Assembly: GCF_034424625.1 (NCBI RefSeq)
Contig: NZ_CP139976.1
Coordinates: 310,001 to 374,000, forward strand
DNA from: Janthinobacterium lividum
GTDB lineage: Bacteria; Pseudomonadota; Gammaproteobacteria; Burkholderiales; Burkholderiaceae_D
Length of the DNA: 64,000 bases
Direction of reading: 5' to 3'
Shown: positions 26,663 through 36,348 of the stretch, in pieces
How the letters are laid out: each line of letters opens with the position of its first letter
Numbering within the stretch: the first letter of the stretch is position 1
Translations under genes and position numbers: made by a program
The notes under the pieces: generated by a model
Seen by the model: the letters and a program-made list of their open reading frames with translations, nothing else
What the model was told of the DNA's origin: nothing
Database searches by the model: none

Positions 26663-27562
26663 ATGCTTGAACGCATCCACCTCAGCATCGTCCAGCAGGT
26701 CGAGAAACAAGGGTCGCTGACGGCTGCCGCAGGCGTGCTGCACCTGACCCAGTCGGCCCTGAGCCACAGCATGAAGAAGCTGGAACAGCAACTGGGCACC
26801 GACGTCTGGCTGCGCGAAGGGCGCAACCTGCGCCTGACGCAGGCCGGCCAGTATCTGCTGGCGGTGGCGAACCGGGTGCTGCCGCAACTGGATCTGGCCG
26901 AAGAACGCCTGGGCCAGTTCGCGCAGGGCGAGCGCGGTGCGCTGCGCATCGGCATGGAGTGCCACCCTTGCTACCAGTGGCTGCTGAAGGTGGTGTCGCC
27001 GTATCTGGCCGCATGGCCCGACGTGGATGTGGACGTCAAGCAAAAGTTCCAGTTCGGCGGGATCGGCGCGCTGTTCGGCTACGAAATCGACTTGCTGGTC
27101 ACGCCCGACCCGCTGTACAAGCCGGGGCTGACATTCGAACCCGTGTTCGACTACGAGCAGGTGCTTGTCGTGGCCAAGGGCCATGCCCTGGCTTCGGTGG
27201 CCTATGTGCAGCCTCAGCAGTTGACCCGGGAAGTGCTTATCAGCTACCCCGTGGACATCGAGCGCCTGGACATCTATAACCAGTTCCTGCTGCCGGCCGG
27301 TGTCACGCCCAAGCGCCACAAAGCCATCGAAACCACCGACATCATGCTGCAGATGGTGGCCAGCGGCCGCGGTGTGGCCGCCCTGCCGCGCTGGCTGGTC
27401 GAGGAATACGCGGCCAAGATGGACGTGGTACCTGTGCGGCTGGGTGTGCACGGCATCGCCAAGCAAATTTTCCTGGGAGCACGCGAGACGGACACCGCCA
27501 TCGACTACGTGCGGGCCTTCATTCAACTGGCACGCCAGCCGGCCAGCGCCAGTGCGCAGTGA
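26663..27562 (+). CDS. MetR-like LysR-family regulator
   Basis: Regulator of 299 aa that resembles Escherichia coli MetR along its length: LERIHLSIVQQVEKQGSLTAAA and the HLTQSALSHSMKKLEQQLG helix-turn-helix, then IGMECHPCYQWL, DYEQVLVVAKGH, YPVDIERLDIYNQFLLPAGV and QMVASGRGVAALPRWLVE. MetR uses homocysteine as coactivator, so this protein probably senses it to drive methionine synthesis (inference). It is divergent from the FMN reductase-mesX-mesD unit and 13 bp upstream of the MetF-like gene on its own strand, so it is placed to control both sides. Confidence 0.87.
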   Translation: MLERIHLSIVQQVEKQGSLTAAAGVLHLTQSALSHSMKKLEQQLGTDVWLREGRNLRLTQAGQYLLAVANRVLPQLDLAEERLGQFAQGERGALRIGMECHPCYQWLLKVVSPYLAAWPDVDVDVKQKFQFGGIGALFGYEIDLLVTPDPLYKPGLTFEPVFDYEQVLVVAKGHALASVAYVQPQQLTREVLISYPVDIERLDIYNQFLLPAGVTPKRHKAIETTDIMLQMVASGRGVAALPRWLVEEYAAKMDVVPVRLGVHGIAKQIFLGARETDTAIDYVRAFIQLARQPASASAQ

Positions 27563-27575
27563 CCGCAGCGACGCC

Positions 27576-28457
27576 ATGGGTCATCTCTTGATGCATCCCG
27601 CTCAGCCCAGACCTGCCGGCAACATCACGCACGCCTATTCCCTGGAAGTCAGTGCGAAGGACATGCCGGCGTTGAGCGCGGCGGCGCCGCGGATAGCGCC
27701 CGCATCCACCATTGCCATTCCCTACCTGCCACGCGAGGACAACGACGCGCGGCTGGCCGCGGCGCGGACCGTGCGCAGCCTCGGCTTTGAACCCATGCTG
27801 CACCTGTCTGCGCGCCGGATTGCCTCGCTTGCCGAGTTTGAGTCGCTCATCCAGCGCGCGGTCACCGAAGCGGGCGTCGAGCGCTGCTTCGTGATCGCCG
27901 GCGATCCGTCCACCCCGATGGGGCCGTTTTCCGACAGTGCCTCGCTGATCGACACGGGCGTGTTCGAGCGCGCGGGAATCAAAGTGATCGGCGTGGGTGG
28001 TCACCCGGAAGGCCATCCGGTGATGAGCACGGCCGAACAGTGGGAGGTGCTTGAACGCAAGTGCGACAGCATCGGCAAGCGCGGCATGGCGCCCTTGATC
28101 GTCACGCAGTTTGCGTTTGATGCCGACATCGTGTTGACGTGGTTGAAAACGCTGCGCGAGCGTGGCATTGACCATCCCGTGCGCGTGGGCGTCCCGGGCC
28201 CCGCCAGCATCGCGGTGCTGGCCCGTTATGCCGCAGTATGCGGCGTCAGTGCCTGCGCATCGATGTGGTCCAAGTACGGCGTGTCCATCGGCAAGCTGTT
28301 CGGCACGGCAGGACCGGATCTGTTTGTCGAGCGCCTCACCGCCGGGCTGACTGAAGCACATGGCGTGGTCAGCCTGCATTTCTTTCCCTTCGGCGGCATC
28401 GCACAATCCGTCAAGTGGATAGAGCAGTACCGTTCCCGCACCGGCCCAGGCCCTTGA
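27576..28457 (+). CDS. MetF-like methylenetetrahydrofolate reductase family protein
   Basis: Protein of about 293 aa of the methylenetetrahydrofolate reductase fold (TIM barrel with FAD). Visible family features are IAIPYLPREDNDARLAAARTVRSLGFEPMLHLSARRI (in pieces), CFVIAGDPSTPMGPFSDSASLI, IGVGGHPEGHP and QFAFDADIVLTWLKTLRERG. It would make or use 5-methyltetrahydrofolate, and may be a paralogue specialised for the MesD cluster, because MesD itself lacks a folate domain. Starts at 27576, 27591 and 27663 are possible; none has a strong ribosome site. It is 13 bp after the MetR-like gene. Confidence 0.82.
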   Translation: MGHLLMHPAQPRPAGNITHAYSLEVSAKDMPALSAAAPRIAPASTIAIPYLPREDNDARLAAARTVRSLGFEPMLHLSARRIASLAEFESLIQRAVTEAGVERCFVIAGDPSTPMGPFSDSASLIDTGVFERAGIKVIGVGGHPEGHPVMSTAEQWEVLERKCDSIGKRGMAPLIVTQFAFDADIVLTWLKTLRERGIDHPVRVGVPGPASIAVLARYAAVCGVSACASMWSKYGVSIGKLFGTAGPDLFVERLTAGLTEAHGVVSLHFFPFGGIAQSVKWIEQYRSRTGPGP

Positions 28458-28478
28458 GCATCCGGTGTGACGAGCGCC

Positions 28479-28505
28479 TCTCTGGCGGCACCACGCCGCC
28501 AGAGA
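28479..28505. terminator. hairpin between convergent metF-like and glmS genes
   Basis: Perfect 11-bp stem (TCTCTGGCGGC / GCCGCCAGAGA) with a 5-base loop ACCAC, between two convergent stop codons. There is no T-run on either side, so termination strength is uncertain. Confidence 0.6.
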
Positions 28506-28524
28506 AGGGCAACATCCCGCCTGC

Positions 28525-30354
28525 TTACTCCACCGTCACCGATTTGGCCAGATTGCGTGGCTTGTCCACATCCGTGCCGCGCGCCAGCGCCGTGTGATAC
28601 GCGAGCAATTGCAGCGCGACCACGTGCAGGATCGGCGACAGGTCGCCGTAGTGCTCGGGCAGGCGGATGACGTGCAGGCCTTCGCCGGAGCTGATGCGCG
28701 AATCGACGTCGGCGAAGACGTACAGCTGGCCGCCGCGGGCGCGCACTTCCTGCATGTTCGATTTCAGCTTTTCGATCAGGGCGTCGTTCGGCGCGATGGT
28801 GACGACGGGCATTTCATTTGTCACCAGGGCCAGCGGGCCATGCTTCAGTTCGCCGGCCGGATACGCTTCGGCGTGGATATACGAGATTTCCTTCAGCTTC
28901 AGCGCGCCTTCCAGGGCGATCGGGTAATGCATGCCGCGGCCCAGGAAGAGGGCGTTTTCCTTGCGGGCGAACTCTTCGGACCAGGCGATGATCTGCGGTT
29001 CCAGCGCCAGCACGGAAGCGATGGCGACGGGCAGGTGGCGCATGGCTTTCAGGTGCGCCGCTTCCTGTTCTTCGCTCAAGTGGCCATTGACTTGCGCCAG
29101 GCACAGGGTCAGCAGGAACAGGCCGGCCAGCTGCGTGGTAAACGCTTTGGTGGAGGCCACGCCCACTTCCACGCCGGCGCGCGTGATGTAGGCCAGGGCG
29201 CATTCGCGCACCATGGCGCTGGTGGCCACGTTGCAGATGGTCAAGGTGTGCTGCATGCCCAGGCTGCGCGCATGTTTCAGGGCGGCCAGGGTGTCGGCCG
29301 TTTCGCCGCTTTGCGAAATCGTCACCACCAGCGTGTTCGGGTGCGGCACGCTGTCGCGGTAGCGGTATTCGCTGGCCACTTCCACGCTGACGGGCACCTT
29401 GGCGATCGACTCGATCCAGTATTTGGCCGTCATGCCCGCATACGAACTGGTGCCGCAGGCGAGGATCAGCACGCGGTCGATCTGCTTGAAGATTTTATAG
29501 GCGTCGTCGCCGAACAGTTCCGGCATGATGCCCGTCACGCCTTCGAGCGTGTCGCCGATGGCGCGCGGCTGTTCAAAAATTTCCTTTTGCATGTAATGGC
29601 GGTACGGGCCTAGCTCTGCCGCGCCCGTGTGCGCATGCACGGTTTTCACTTCGCGCTCGACGGGCTTGCCATCGACGTCGACGATCCAGCAGCGCGACAG
29701 TTGCAGGTCGACCACGTCGCCTTCTTCCAGGTAGATGATCTGGTCCGTCGTGCCGGCCAGCGCCATGGCGTCCGACGCGACAAAGTTTTCACCATTGCCC
29801 AGGCCGACGATCAGGGGCGAGCCCTGGCGCGCGGCGACCACGCGGTGCGGTTCGTCGCGGCAGAAGACGGCAATCGCATACGCGCCGTCGAGGCGTTTCA
29901 CGGCCTGCTGCACGGTTTCAAATAAATCGCCGTTGTACATGTGCTCGACCAGATGGGCGATCACTTCCGTGTCCGTCTGGCTCTGGAAGACGTAACCGAG
30001 GGCCGTCAGTTCGGCGCGCAGTTCGTCGTGGTTTTCGATGATGCCGTTATGCACCAGCGCCACGCGGGCGTTCTCTTCCGTTGGGGAAAAGTGCGGGTGG
30101 GCATTGAAGGAGACAGGGGCGCCATGCGTGGCCCAGCGCGTGTGGGCGATGCCCGTAAAACCGCTCAAGCCTTCTTCGGCGATCTGCTTTTCCAGCTCGG
30201 CCACGCGCGAGGTGGAGCGCGAACGCTGCAAACGGCCATCCGCATGCAGGGCGATGCCGCAGGAATCGTAGCCGCGGTATTCCAGGCGCTTCAAGCCTTC
30301 GACCAGGATGGGAGTGATATTACGTTGCGCTACCGCGCCGACGATGCCGCACAT
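28525..30354 (-). CDS. glmS: glutamine-fructose-6-phosphate aminotransferase (isomerizing)
   Basis: Enzyme of 609 aa that makes glucosamine-6-phosphate from fructose-6-phosphate and glutamine, the first step to UDP-GlcNAc for cell wall and lipopolysaccharide. It opens with MCGIVGA, where Cys2 is the glutaminase nucleophile after Met removal, followed by the class II amidotransferase domain (to about 240) and two SIS sugar-isomerase domains (about 290-440 and 460-600), ending in AKSVTVE. The length is normal. glmU, the next pathway enzyme, is 1.3 kb upstream, separated by an Lrp gene and the DnaA-box stretch. No glmS ribozyme or GlmZ-type leader was recognised. Confidence 0.97.
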   Translation of the reverse strand: MCGIVGAVAQRNITPILVEGLKRLEYRGYDSCGIALHADGRLQRSRSTSRVAELEKQIAEEGLSGFTGIAHTRWATHGAPVSFNAHPHFSPTEENARVALVHNGIIENHDELRAELTALGYVFQSQTDTEVIAHLVEHMYNGDLFETVQQAVKRLDGAYAIAVFCRDEPHRVVAARQGSPLIVGLGNGENFVASDAMALAGTTDQIIYLEEGDVVDLQLSRCWIVDVDGKPVEREVKTVHAHTGAAELGPYRHYMQKEIFEQPRAIGDTLEGVTGIMPELFGDDAYKIFKQIDRVLILACGTSSYAGMTAKYWIESIAKVPVSVEVASEYRYRDSVPHPNTLVVTISQSGETADTLAALKHARSLGMQHTLTICNVATSAMVRECALAYITRAGVEVGVASTKAFTTQLAGLFLLTLCLAQVNGHLSEEQEAAHLKAMRHLPVAIASVLALEPQIIAWSEEFARKENALFLGRGMHYPIALEGALKLKEISYIHAEAYPAGELKHGPLALVTNEMPVVTIAPNDALIEKLKSNMQEVRARGGQLYVFADVDSRISSGEGLHVIRLPEHYGDLSPILHVVALQLLAYHTALARGTDVDKPRNLAKSVTVE

Positions 30355-30442
30355 GGAAACCTCTGTCTAAAATTTAATCAATGCACGCATGCTAATGCAG
30401 AGTGAATGAAATATGCTTTCTAAATCCGTGTATTTTTGACTG

Positions 30443-30474
30443 AATATTTCACACTTATTTTGTGATGAAATATT
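30443..30474. promoter_or_regulatory. palindrome upstream of the Lrp-type gene
   Basis: Perfect 9-bp arms AATATTTCA and TGAAATATT with a 14-bp spacer, 42 bp before the Lrp-type start and 89 bp upstream of the glmS start. It may be an autoregulatory site of the Lrp-type protein, and is placed to affect glmS too. The surrounding 160 bp are AT-rich. Confidence 0.5.
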
Positions 30475-30515
30475 ATTTCATTTAGAATCGATTTATTTTC
30501 CAATTCATCACAATC

Positions 30516-30989
30516 ATGAACGATAGCAACATTACCCTCGACGAGATCGATCGTCGCATCCTGAACGCCCTGCAAATTGATGCATCGCAAACCAACAGCG
30601 AGCTGGCGCAAGCGGTGCACGTTTCGGCGCCTACCTGTTTGCGGCGGGTCAAGCATTTGCGGGAAAGCGGCGTCATCGAGCGGCAAGTGGCCATCGTCGC
30701 GCCGCAGCTGGTGGGCGCGCGCCTGACGGCCATCGTGGAAATCACGCTCGACGTGCAGGCGGCGGAGCGCATGGCGGAATTCGAGCAACTCGTGGCGGAC
30801 GAGCCCGCCGTGTTGCAATGCTACCGCGTCTCGCCCGGGCCCGATTTCGTGCTGATGGTGCAGGTGGCCGACATGCCCGCCTATCACGCGCTGGCGCACC
30901 GCCTGTTCGCCGCGCACGCGAATGTGCGCAACGTGAAAAGCTATTTTTCCACGTTCCGCAGCAAGTTCGAGACGCGCATCGCTGTGTAA
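30516..30989 (+). CDS. Lrp/AsnC family transcriptional regulator
   Basis: Regulator of 157 aa, normal for Lrp/AsnC. The N-terminal helix-turn-helix (LDEIDRRILNALQIDASQTNSELAQAVHVSAPTCLRRVKHL, in pieces LDEIDRRILNALQ and VSAPTCLRRVKHL) is followed by the RAM ligand-binding domain (about 70-150), with CYRVSPGPDFVLMVQVADM as the usual strand pair. The amino-acid ligand is unknown. It is divergent from glmS across an AT-rich region with a palindrome. Downstream begins the 650-bp DnaA-box stretch. Confidence 0.9.
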   Translation: MNDSNITLDEIDRRILNALQIDASQTNSELAQAVHVSAPTCLRRVKHLRESGVIERQVAIVAPQLVGARLTAIVEITLDVQAAERMAEFEQLVADEPAVLQCYRVSPGPDFVLMVQVADMPAYHALAHRLFAAHANVRNVKSYFSTFRSKFETRIAV

Positions 30990-31639
30990 ACCCGGCTGGC
31001 AGGGAAGTTATCCCTGCTTATCCTCACTTTTCTGCATGCTTACGCACAAGTTTATCCACAGCATGAAAATCACCGATGTCCACGGCTGCCACAATCCCAT
31101 CTCGCATGAGGTTTCTCAAGAAATGTGGATCGGCTCCCAGCTAAAACTTATCCCGCCTTATCCTTCGCTTGCCCACGCCTTAGTCACAGGCTTTTACACA
31201 GCTTTACCCACAAGCGGCCCGCATAAATAGGCCACAAATATCTTTAGAATACAAAGACTTACAAGTTATTCATGACTTATTCTCAGATTACGCACAAGTT
31301 TATCCACAATCCAGACAAGCAAACTCAGGGGATGCTTTGCTTGTCTACACAGACTGGCATGTACGCTCGATCGGCAAGCTGGGCCAGATAACTTATCCCA
31401 AGTTTTCCACCGCTTTTTCACCACTTATACGCAGCTTATACCTGGCTTATCCATCACTTCTCAGCATGCTTGTTCACATGCTTATCCACACTCGATAATG
31501 TAGAAGAAATATTGAGTGCGAAGAATGGCGCAACTTATCCCGGGTTGCCAGCCAACTCTCCACAGGATTATCCACAGGCATAAAAAACGCCGCCAGCCCG
31601 GACAGGCTGACGACGTCATGCGTACCGAGGGCGGGGTGC
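30990..31639. other. gene-free stretch with a same-direction DnaA-box array
   Basis: No believable gene. Between 31008 and 31576 there are eleven TTATCC hexamers, all on the plus strand. Four are perfect DnaA boxes TTATCCACA at 31052-31060, 31300-31308, 31482-31490 and 31568-31576. Weaker relatives (TTATCCCTG, TTATCCTCA, TTACGCACA, TTACCCACA, TTATCCATC) fill the gaps. Two identical 21-bp copies, each TTACGCACAAG plus a DnaA box, lie at 31040-31060 and 31288-31308. It is probably a DnaA-binding (titration, reactivation or origin) element. The glmU terminator is at its right end. Confidence 0.8.
31582..31614 (-). terminator. intrinsic terminator of glmU
   Basis: On the minus strand a 10-bp stem (two G-T wobbles; arms GTCGTCAGCC and GGCTGGCGGC, 6-base loop) is followed one base later by TTTTTT. 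It lies 26 bp downstream of the glmU stop and 6 bp from the last DnaA box. Confidence 0.8.
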
Positions 31640-33016
31640 TTATTTCTTGATTTTTACGGGACGCGTCCAGCCGTCGATGGTGACCTGGCGCGCGCGCGAC
31701 ACGGTCAACTTGCCGGCCGGCGCATCTTTCGACAAGGTCGTGCCGGCGCCCAGCGTGGCTCCCTTGCCGACGGTGACGGGCGCGATCAGCTGGCTGTCGC
31801 TGCCGATAAAAGCGTCGTCTTCAATTACCGTGCGGAACTTGTTCACGCCATCGTAGTTGCAGGTGATCGTGCCAGCGCCGATGTTGACCTTCGAGCCGAT
31901 GGTGGCGTCGCCGATGTAGGCCAGGTGGTTGGCCTTGCTGTGCGCGGCGATCTGGCTGTTTTTCACTTCGACGAAGTTACCGATGTGCACGTCTTCCGCC
32001 AGGACCGTGCCCGGGCGCAGGCGCGCGTACGGGCCGATGATGGAAGCGGCGCCGACGACGGCGTCCTCGATATGGCAGAAGGGCTTGATGTGCGCGCCAG
32101 CGGCCACCGTAGCATTGATGAAGACGTTGTTGGCGCCCACGCGCACGCCATCGCCCAGTTCGACTCTGCCTTCGAACACGCAGCCGACATCGATGGTGAC
32201 ATCGCGGCCGCAAATCAGTTCGCCGCGCACGTCGATGCGGGCCGGGTCCAGCAGGGTCACGCCCCGCTCGAGCAGCGCTTGCGCGATATTGTTCTGGTGG
32301 ATGCGTTCGAGCTGGGCCAGCTGCACCTTGCTGTTGACGCCCGCCACTTCCCACACGGCGGCCGGGTGGGCCGACGTGACGGCCACGCCATCGGCGACAG
32401 CCTGGGCAACGATATCGGTCAGATAGTATTCCCCTTGGGCATTGTCATTCGACAGGGCCGACAGCCATTGTTTCAGTTGTACGGTGGGCGCGACCATGAT
32501 GCCGCTGTTGATTTCCTTGATGGCGCGCTCTTCTGGCGTGGCATCCTTTTCCTCGACGATGCGCACGATGGCACCGTGCTCGCGCACGATGCGGCCCAGG
32601 CCAAAGGGATCGTCCTGTTCCACGGTCAAAATGGCCAGCTTGTCCTGGCCCGCCGCCTGCACCAACTGCTGCAGGGAAACGGCGCTGGTCAGCGGTACGT
32701 CGCCGTACAGGATCAGGGTCGGCACGCTGTCATCGAGCAAAGGCAGCGCTTGTTGCACGGCATGACCGGTGCCCAGTTGCTGCGCCTGCTCGGCGGCATC
32801 GATCTGCACGGCATGGTTCACCTTGTAGCCGTCGAGCAACTTCAGCACCGCTGCGCCCCCATGCCCGTAAATCACGCATAATCGGGACGGCGCCAGGCCG
32901 CGCGCCGTGTCGATGACGTGCGACAACAGCGGCTTGCCCGCCAACGGGTGCAATACCTTGGGCAGTGCCGACTGCATGCGTTTGCCCATACCGGCAGCGA
33001 GAATGACAACGTTCAT
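31640..33016 (-). CDS. glmU: bifunctional GlcNAc-1-P uridyltransferase / glucosamine-1-P acetyltransferase
   Basis: Enzyme of 458 aa making UDP-GlcNAc. The N-terminal pyrophosphorylase ([28 protein letters not shown], in pieces LAAGMGKRM and [12 protein letters not shown]) uses UTP; the C-terminal left-handed beta helix (about 250-458) has hexapeptide repeats ([19 protein letters not shown] region) and the acetyl-CoA site region [25 protein letters not shown] (in pieces). ATG 33016 was chosen over 33076 because the enzyme's conserved N-terminus begins there. It is divergent from the DUF6279 lipoprotein with only 25 bp between starts. Confidence 0.96.
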   Translation of the reverse strand: MNVVILAAGMGKRMQSALPKVLHPLAGKPLLSHVIDTARGLAPSRLCVIYGHGGAAVLKLLDGYKVNHAVQIDAAEQAQQLGTGHAVQQALPLLDDSVPTLILYGDVPLTSAVSLQQLVQAAGQDKLAILTVEQDDPFGLGRIVREHGAIVRIVEEKDATPEERAIKEINSGIMVAPTVQLKQWLSALSNDNAQGEYYLTDIVAQAVADGVAVTSAHPAAVWEVAGVNSKVQLAQLERIHQNNIAQALLERGVTLLDPARIDVRGELICGRDVTIDVGCVFEGRVELGDGVRVGANNVFINATVAAGAHIKPFCHIEDAVVGAASIIGPYARLRPGTVLAEDVHIGNFVEVKNSQIAAHSKANHLAYIGDATIGSKVNIGAGTITCNYDGVNKFRTVIEDDAFIGSDSQLIAPVTVGKGATLGAGTTLSKDAPAGKLTVSRARQVTIDGWTRPVKIKK

Positions 33017-33041
33017 AGACCGTCTTTTATAAGTTAAGAAT

Positions 33042-33947
33042 ATGAAAAAGTTTAACACGCAGGCCCCGTTTTCCACGCCCTTTGGCCGTTTTACTTATGC
33101 CCTGCTGGCCATCGTGCTGGTCGTCATGGCCGGCTGCAGCGGCTTGCGTCTGGCCTACAACAATGGCGATACCGTACTGTACTGGTGGCTGAACGCGTAT
33201 GTCGACCTGGACCGCGACCAGAAGGGCTGGGTGCGCGACGATATCGACAAGCTGTTCGACTGGCACCGCAAGACGCAATTGAAGGATTACGTGGAAATCC
33301 TGCGCACGGGCCAGAAGCAGCTGCAAGGCAATACCACGCAGGCAGACCTGATGGCGGACTACAGCGAGATCAAGCAGCGCACCCAGGCGCTGCTGCTGAA
33401 AGCGGCGCCCGAGCTGGCCGACCTGGCGCGCTCGCTCAAGCCCGAGCAGATCGCGCAGATGGAAAAGAAGTTCAAGTCGAACAATGATGATTACCGCAAG
33501 AAATACCTGAGCGGCGACCAGGAAAAGCGCCAGAAACTGCGCTACAAGAAAGCCATGGAGCAATTCGAACTGTGGTTCGGCAGCTTCAGCAGCGAACAGG
33601 AAGCCATCATCCGCAAGGCGTCCGACGCGCGTCCGCTGAACAATGAGATCTGGCTCGACGAACGCATGCGGCGCCAGCAGAATGTGTTGAACCTGGTCAA
33701 GAAAGTTCACCAGGAAAAACTCGGCAAGGAAGCCAGCGCAGCCCTGATCACGACCCTGATCAAGGACAGTTTCGAGCGCCTGGAACATTCGGAGCGCAAG
33801 GCCTTCTTCGATGCCTACGAAAGCAGCACGGCGCAGATGGTCTTGACGGTGATCAAGATCGCCACGCCGGCGCAAAAGGCCCATGCCGTCAAGCGCATCC
33901 AGGGCTGGATCGACGATTTCAATTCCCTGGCCACGCAACCCAAATAG
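33042..33947 (+). CDS. DUF6279 family lipoprotein
   Basis: Predicted lipoprotein of 301 aa. An N-terminal hydrophobic segment ends in the lipobox VMAGC (Cys32), so the mature protein is membrane-anchored in the periplasm. The rest is helical and rich in lysine and glutamate ([31 protein letters not shown], in pieces), matching the DUF6279 family, whose role is unknown. The start codons of this gene and glmU are 25 bp apart and back to back, so their promoters overlap. rsmD follows 69 bp downstream. Confidence 0.82.
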   Translation: MKKFNTQAPFSTPFGRFTYALLAIVLVVMAGCSGLRLAYNNGDTVLYWWLNAYVDLDRDQKGWVRDDIDKLFDWHRKTQLKDYVEILRTGQKQLQGNTTQADLMADYSEIKQRTQALLLKAAPELADLARSLKPEQIAQMEKKFKSNNDDYRKKYLSGDQEKRQKLRYKKAMEQFELWFGSFSSEQEAIIRKASDARPLNNEIWLDERMRRQQNVLNLVKKVHQEKLGKEASAALITTLIKDSFERLEHSERKAFFDAYESSTAQMVLTVIKIATPAQKAHAVKRIQGWIDDFNSLATQPK

Positions 33948-34016
33948 AGCGGCAGCGCCAGCAGGGGGGAGGGGGCCATATGCTATAGTGGCCGCCACCG
34001 AATTGAAGAAATCCCC

Positions 34017-34676
34017 ATGCAAAAGAAAATTAAAAAACCCGCCAAAGTCCCCGTCCATCACGCGCCGCCACCGAACCAGGTACGCATCATCGGCGGCCAG
34101 TGGAAGCGCTCCGTGCTGCCTGTTTTGCAGGCACTGGGCTTGCGCCCGACGCCGGACCGCGTGCGCGAAACCGTGTTCAACTGGATCAATCACTTGCGCG
34201 ACGGCGACTGGGCCCATGCCCAGGTGCTGGACCTGTTCGCCGGCAGCGGCGCGCTGGGTTTTGAAGCGGCCAGCCGCGGCGCCGCCGCCGTCACCATGGT
34301 CGATACGCATACGCCCGTGATCCGCCAGCTGGAAGAGAACAAGGTGAAATTGCGCGCCGACAACGTGCAACTGCTGCGCGGCGACGCCCTGCTGACGGCG
34401 CAAGGCCTGGCAGCGCGCGGCCAGCGTTACGACCTGATCTTCCTCGATCCGCCCTACCAGCAGGATTTCCTGGCGAAAGTGTTACCGCTGTGCGCCAACC
34501 TGCTCAAGGAAGGCGGCATGGTGTACGCGGAATCGGGCTTGCCGCTGGTCTTCGATGAAGCCAGCGCACTGGAAAAACCGGAGTGGATGGCGCCGTGGGA
34601 AGTCATCCGCGCCGACAAGGCGGGCACCGTTTATTATCATTTGCTAACTTACAACAAAGTGCCGGCAACTGCCTGA
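34017..34676 (+). CDS. rsmD: 16S rRNA (guanine(966)-N(2))-methyltransferase
   Basis: SAM-dependent methyltransferase of 219 aa that modifies G966 of 16S rRNA in the 30S subunit. After a basic tail it has VRIIGGQWKRSVLPV, LRPTPDRVRETVFNWI (the RsmD family stretch), the SAM loop VLDLFAGSGALGFEAASRGA (motif I) and the DPPY catalytic motif in LIFLDPPYQQDF. The length is normal. It is followed by coaD after 112 bp; the rsmD-coaD-ferredoxin order is common in proteobacteria. Confidence 0.95.
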   Translation: MQKKIKKPAKVPVHHAPPPNQVRIIGGQWKRSVLPVLQALGLRPTPDRVRETVFNWINHLRDGDWAHAQVLDLFAGSGALGFEAASRGAAAVTMVDTHTPVIRQLEENKVKLRADNVQLLRGDALLTAQGLAARGQRYDLIFLDPPYQQDFLAKVLPLCANLLKEGGMVYAESGLPLVFDEASALEKPEWMAPWEVIRADKAGTVYYHLLTYNKVPATA

Positions 34677-34752
34677 ATCTGCCTATAAATGAGGCAAAAA
34701 GGCTCCCTGCCCCGAGGCACAGCACCAAGGTGGTCACCAATTTCAGGCATAA

Positions 34753-35286
<534 letters not shown>

Positions 35287-35300
35287 GTAAGAGTGAAATC

Positions 35301-35567
35301 ATGGCATTACTGATCACCGACGAATGCATCAATTGCGACATTTGCGAGCCCGAGTGCCCGAATGACGCGATCTACATGGGCGCGGAAATCTACGAAATCG
35401 ATCCCAACAAGTGCACCGAATGCGTGGGCCACTTTGACGAGCCGCAATGCCAGCAAGTGTGCCCCGTCAGCTGCATCCCCTTCAATCCCGCCTGGCGCGA
35501 AAGCCCGGAGCAATTGATGGCCAAGTACGAACGCCTGCAGGCGGAACTTCCCGCCGCAAAAACCTGA
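35301..35567 (+). CDS. YfhL-type 2[4Fe-4S] ferredoxin
   Basis: Ferredoxin of 88 aa with two cluster motifs. CINCDICEPECP gives the first CxxCxxCxxxCP set, and CTECVGHFDEPQCQQVCP gives the second, with the inserted loop typical of the YfhL/Allochromatium type, which has a low-potential second cluster. It lies 14 bp after coaD. The redox partner is unknown. Confidence 0.93.
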   Translation: MALLITDECINCDICEPECPNDAIYMGAEIYEIDPNKCTECVGHFDEPQCQQVCPVSCIPFNPAWRESPEQLMAKYERLQAELPAAKT

Positions 35568-35644
35568 GCATTTCTCCCACCCCACTTCTGGGCCACTTCT
35601 GCGTGGCGCCAGCTTCTGCCAACTGTTCTACACTGTGTGCTGAC

Positions 35645-35653
35645 TTATCCACA
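35645..35653 (+). promoter_or_regulatory. single perfect DnaA box upstream of chalcone isomerase-like gene
   Basis: TTATCCACA in the 112-bp gap between the ferredoxin gene and the chalcone isomerase-like gene, 27 bp before the latter's ATG. It is the only perfect copy outside the two DnaA-box regions that I noticed. Confidence 0.55.
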
Positions 35654-35679
35654 GCCCATGGTTTCCACGGAGGTAGAAG

Positions 35680-36276
35680 ATGCAAATATGCACATCGCGT
35701 TTGGGCCGCTCCCTCGCTGCCATCGGCCTGTGCGCCGCCCTGGCACAAGCAGCGCTGGCCGTCGAGATCGGCGGCGTCAAGCTGGACGACACGGTGCAGC
35801 TGGCCAGCCGCGAGTTGAAACTCAACGGCGCCGGCGTGCGCTACAAGGTCATCTTCAAGGTCTACACGATTGCGCTGTACCTGCCGGAAAAGAAAACCCA
35901 GCTGGCCGACATCCTGGCGCTGCCCGGACCGCGCCGCCTGGAAATCGTCATGCTGCGCGACATCACCTCGGACGAGCTGGGGCAAGCCTTCATGCAGGGC
36001 TTGAAGCGCAGCTCCGACCAGGCCGACCGCACGCGCCTGCTGAGCCAGACGATGCAGTTCGGCGCCATGTTCGAAATGGTGCCCGGCCTGAAAAAGGGCG
36101 ACATTCTCACCGTGGACTGGCTGCCGGAGGAAGGCACGTTGTGCAAGCTGAACGGCAAGCAGGTGGGCGACATGGTGCCGGACCTGGCCTTCTATAATGC
36201 GCTGCTGAAAATCTGGATCGGCGCCCACCCGGCCGACACCTTGTTGCGCGCGCATTTGCTGGGCGACATGGCCTGA
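35680..36276 (+). CDS. chalcone isomerase-like periplasmic protein
   Basis: Secreted protein of 198 aa. The signal peptide (about 1-27, ending ALAVE or AQAALA) is followed by a chalcone-isomerase-like fold: IGGVKLDDTVQLASRELKLNGAGVRYKVIFKVYTIALYLPEK (in pieces), RLEIVMLRDITSDELGQAFMQGL, and FYNALLKIWIGAHPADTLLRAHLLG at the end. Bacterial members are not true chalcone isomerases and probably bind lipid. ATG 35680 gives the signal peptide. The function here is unknown. Confidence 0.82.
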   Translation: MQICTSRLGRSLAAIGLCAALAQAALAVEIGGVKLDDTVQLASRELKLNGAGVRYKVIFKVYTIALYLPEKKTQLADILALPGPRRLEIVMLRDITSDELGQAFMQGLKRSSDQADRTRLLSQTMQFGAMFEMVPGLKKGDILTVDWLPEEGTLCKLNGKQVGDMVPDLAFYNALLKIWIGAHPADTLLRAHLLGDMA

Positions 36277-36306
36277 AGCGGCCTGAACGAAAACGCGGGC
36301 GTAAAA

Positions 36307-36326
36307 AAGCCGGCTCGCGCCGGCTT
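36307..36326 (-). terminator. intrinsic terminator hairpin, T-run on the minus side
   Basis: Perfect 8-bp stem AAGCCGGC / GCCGGCTT with a TCGC loop. Reading on the minus strand it continues into a run of T (plus-strand A run 36303-36308), so it ends the small membrane gene at 36349-36654. It may also stop the chalcone isomerase-like gene. Confidence 0.8.
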
Positions 36327-36348
36327 GTCATCTGCAACAGTTGATCGC

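Noticed and set aside
30355..30515. glmS ribozyme or small-RNA leader
   Set aside because: The leader of glmS is short and AT-rich with only a palindrome; no ribozyme core was recognised, and the class is mainly from Gram-positive bacteria.
31008..31576. CRISPR array
   Set aside because: The recurring TTATCC elements are short, unevenly spaced and degenerate; there are no constant-length repeats with unique spacers, and no cas genes in the window.
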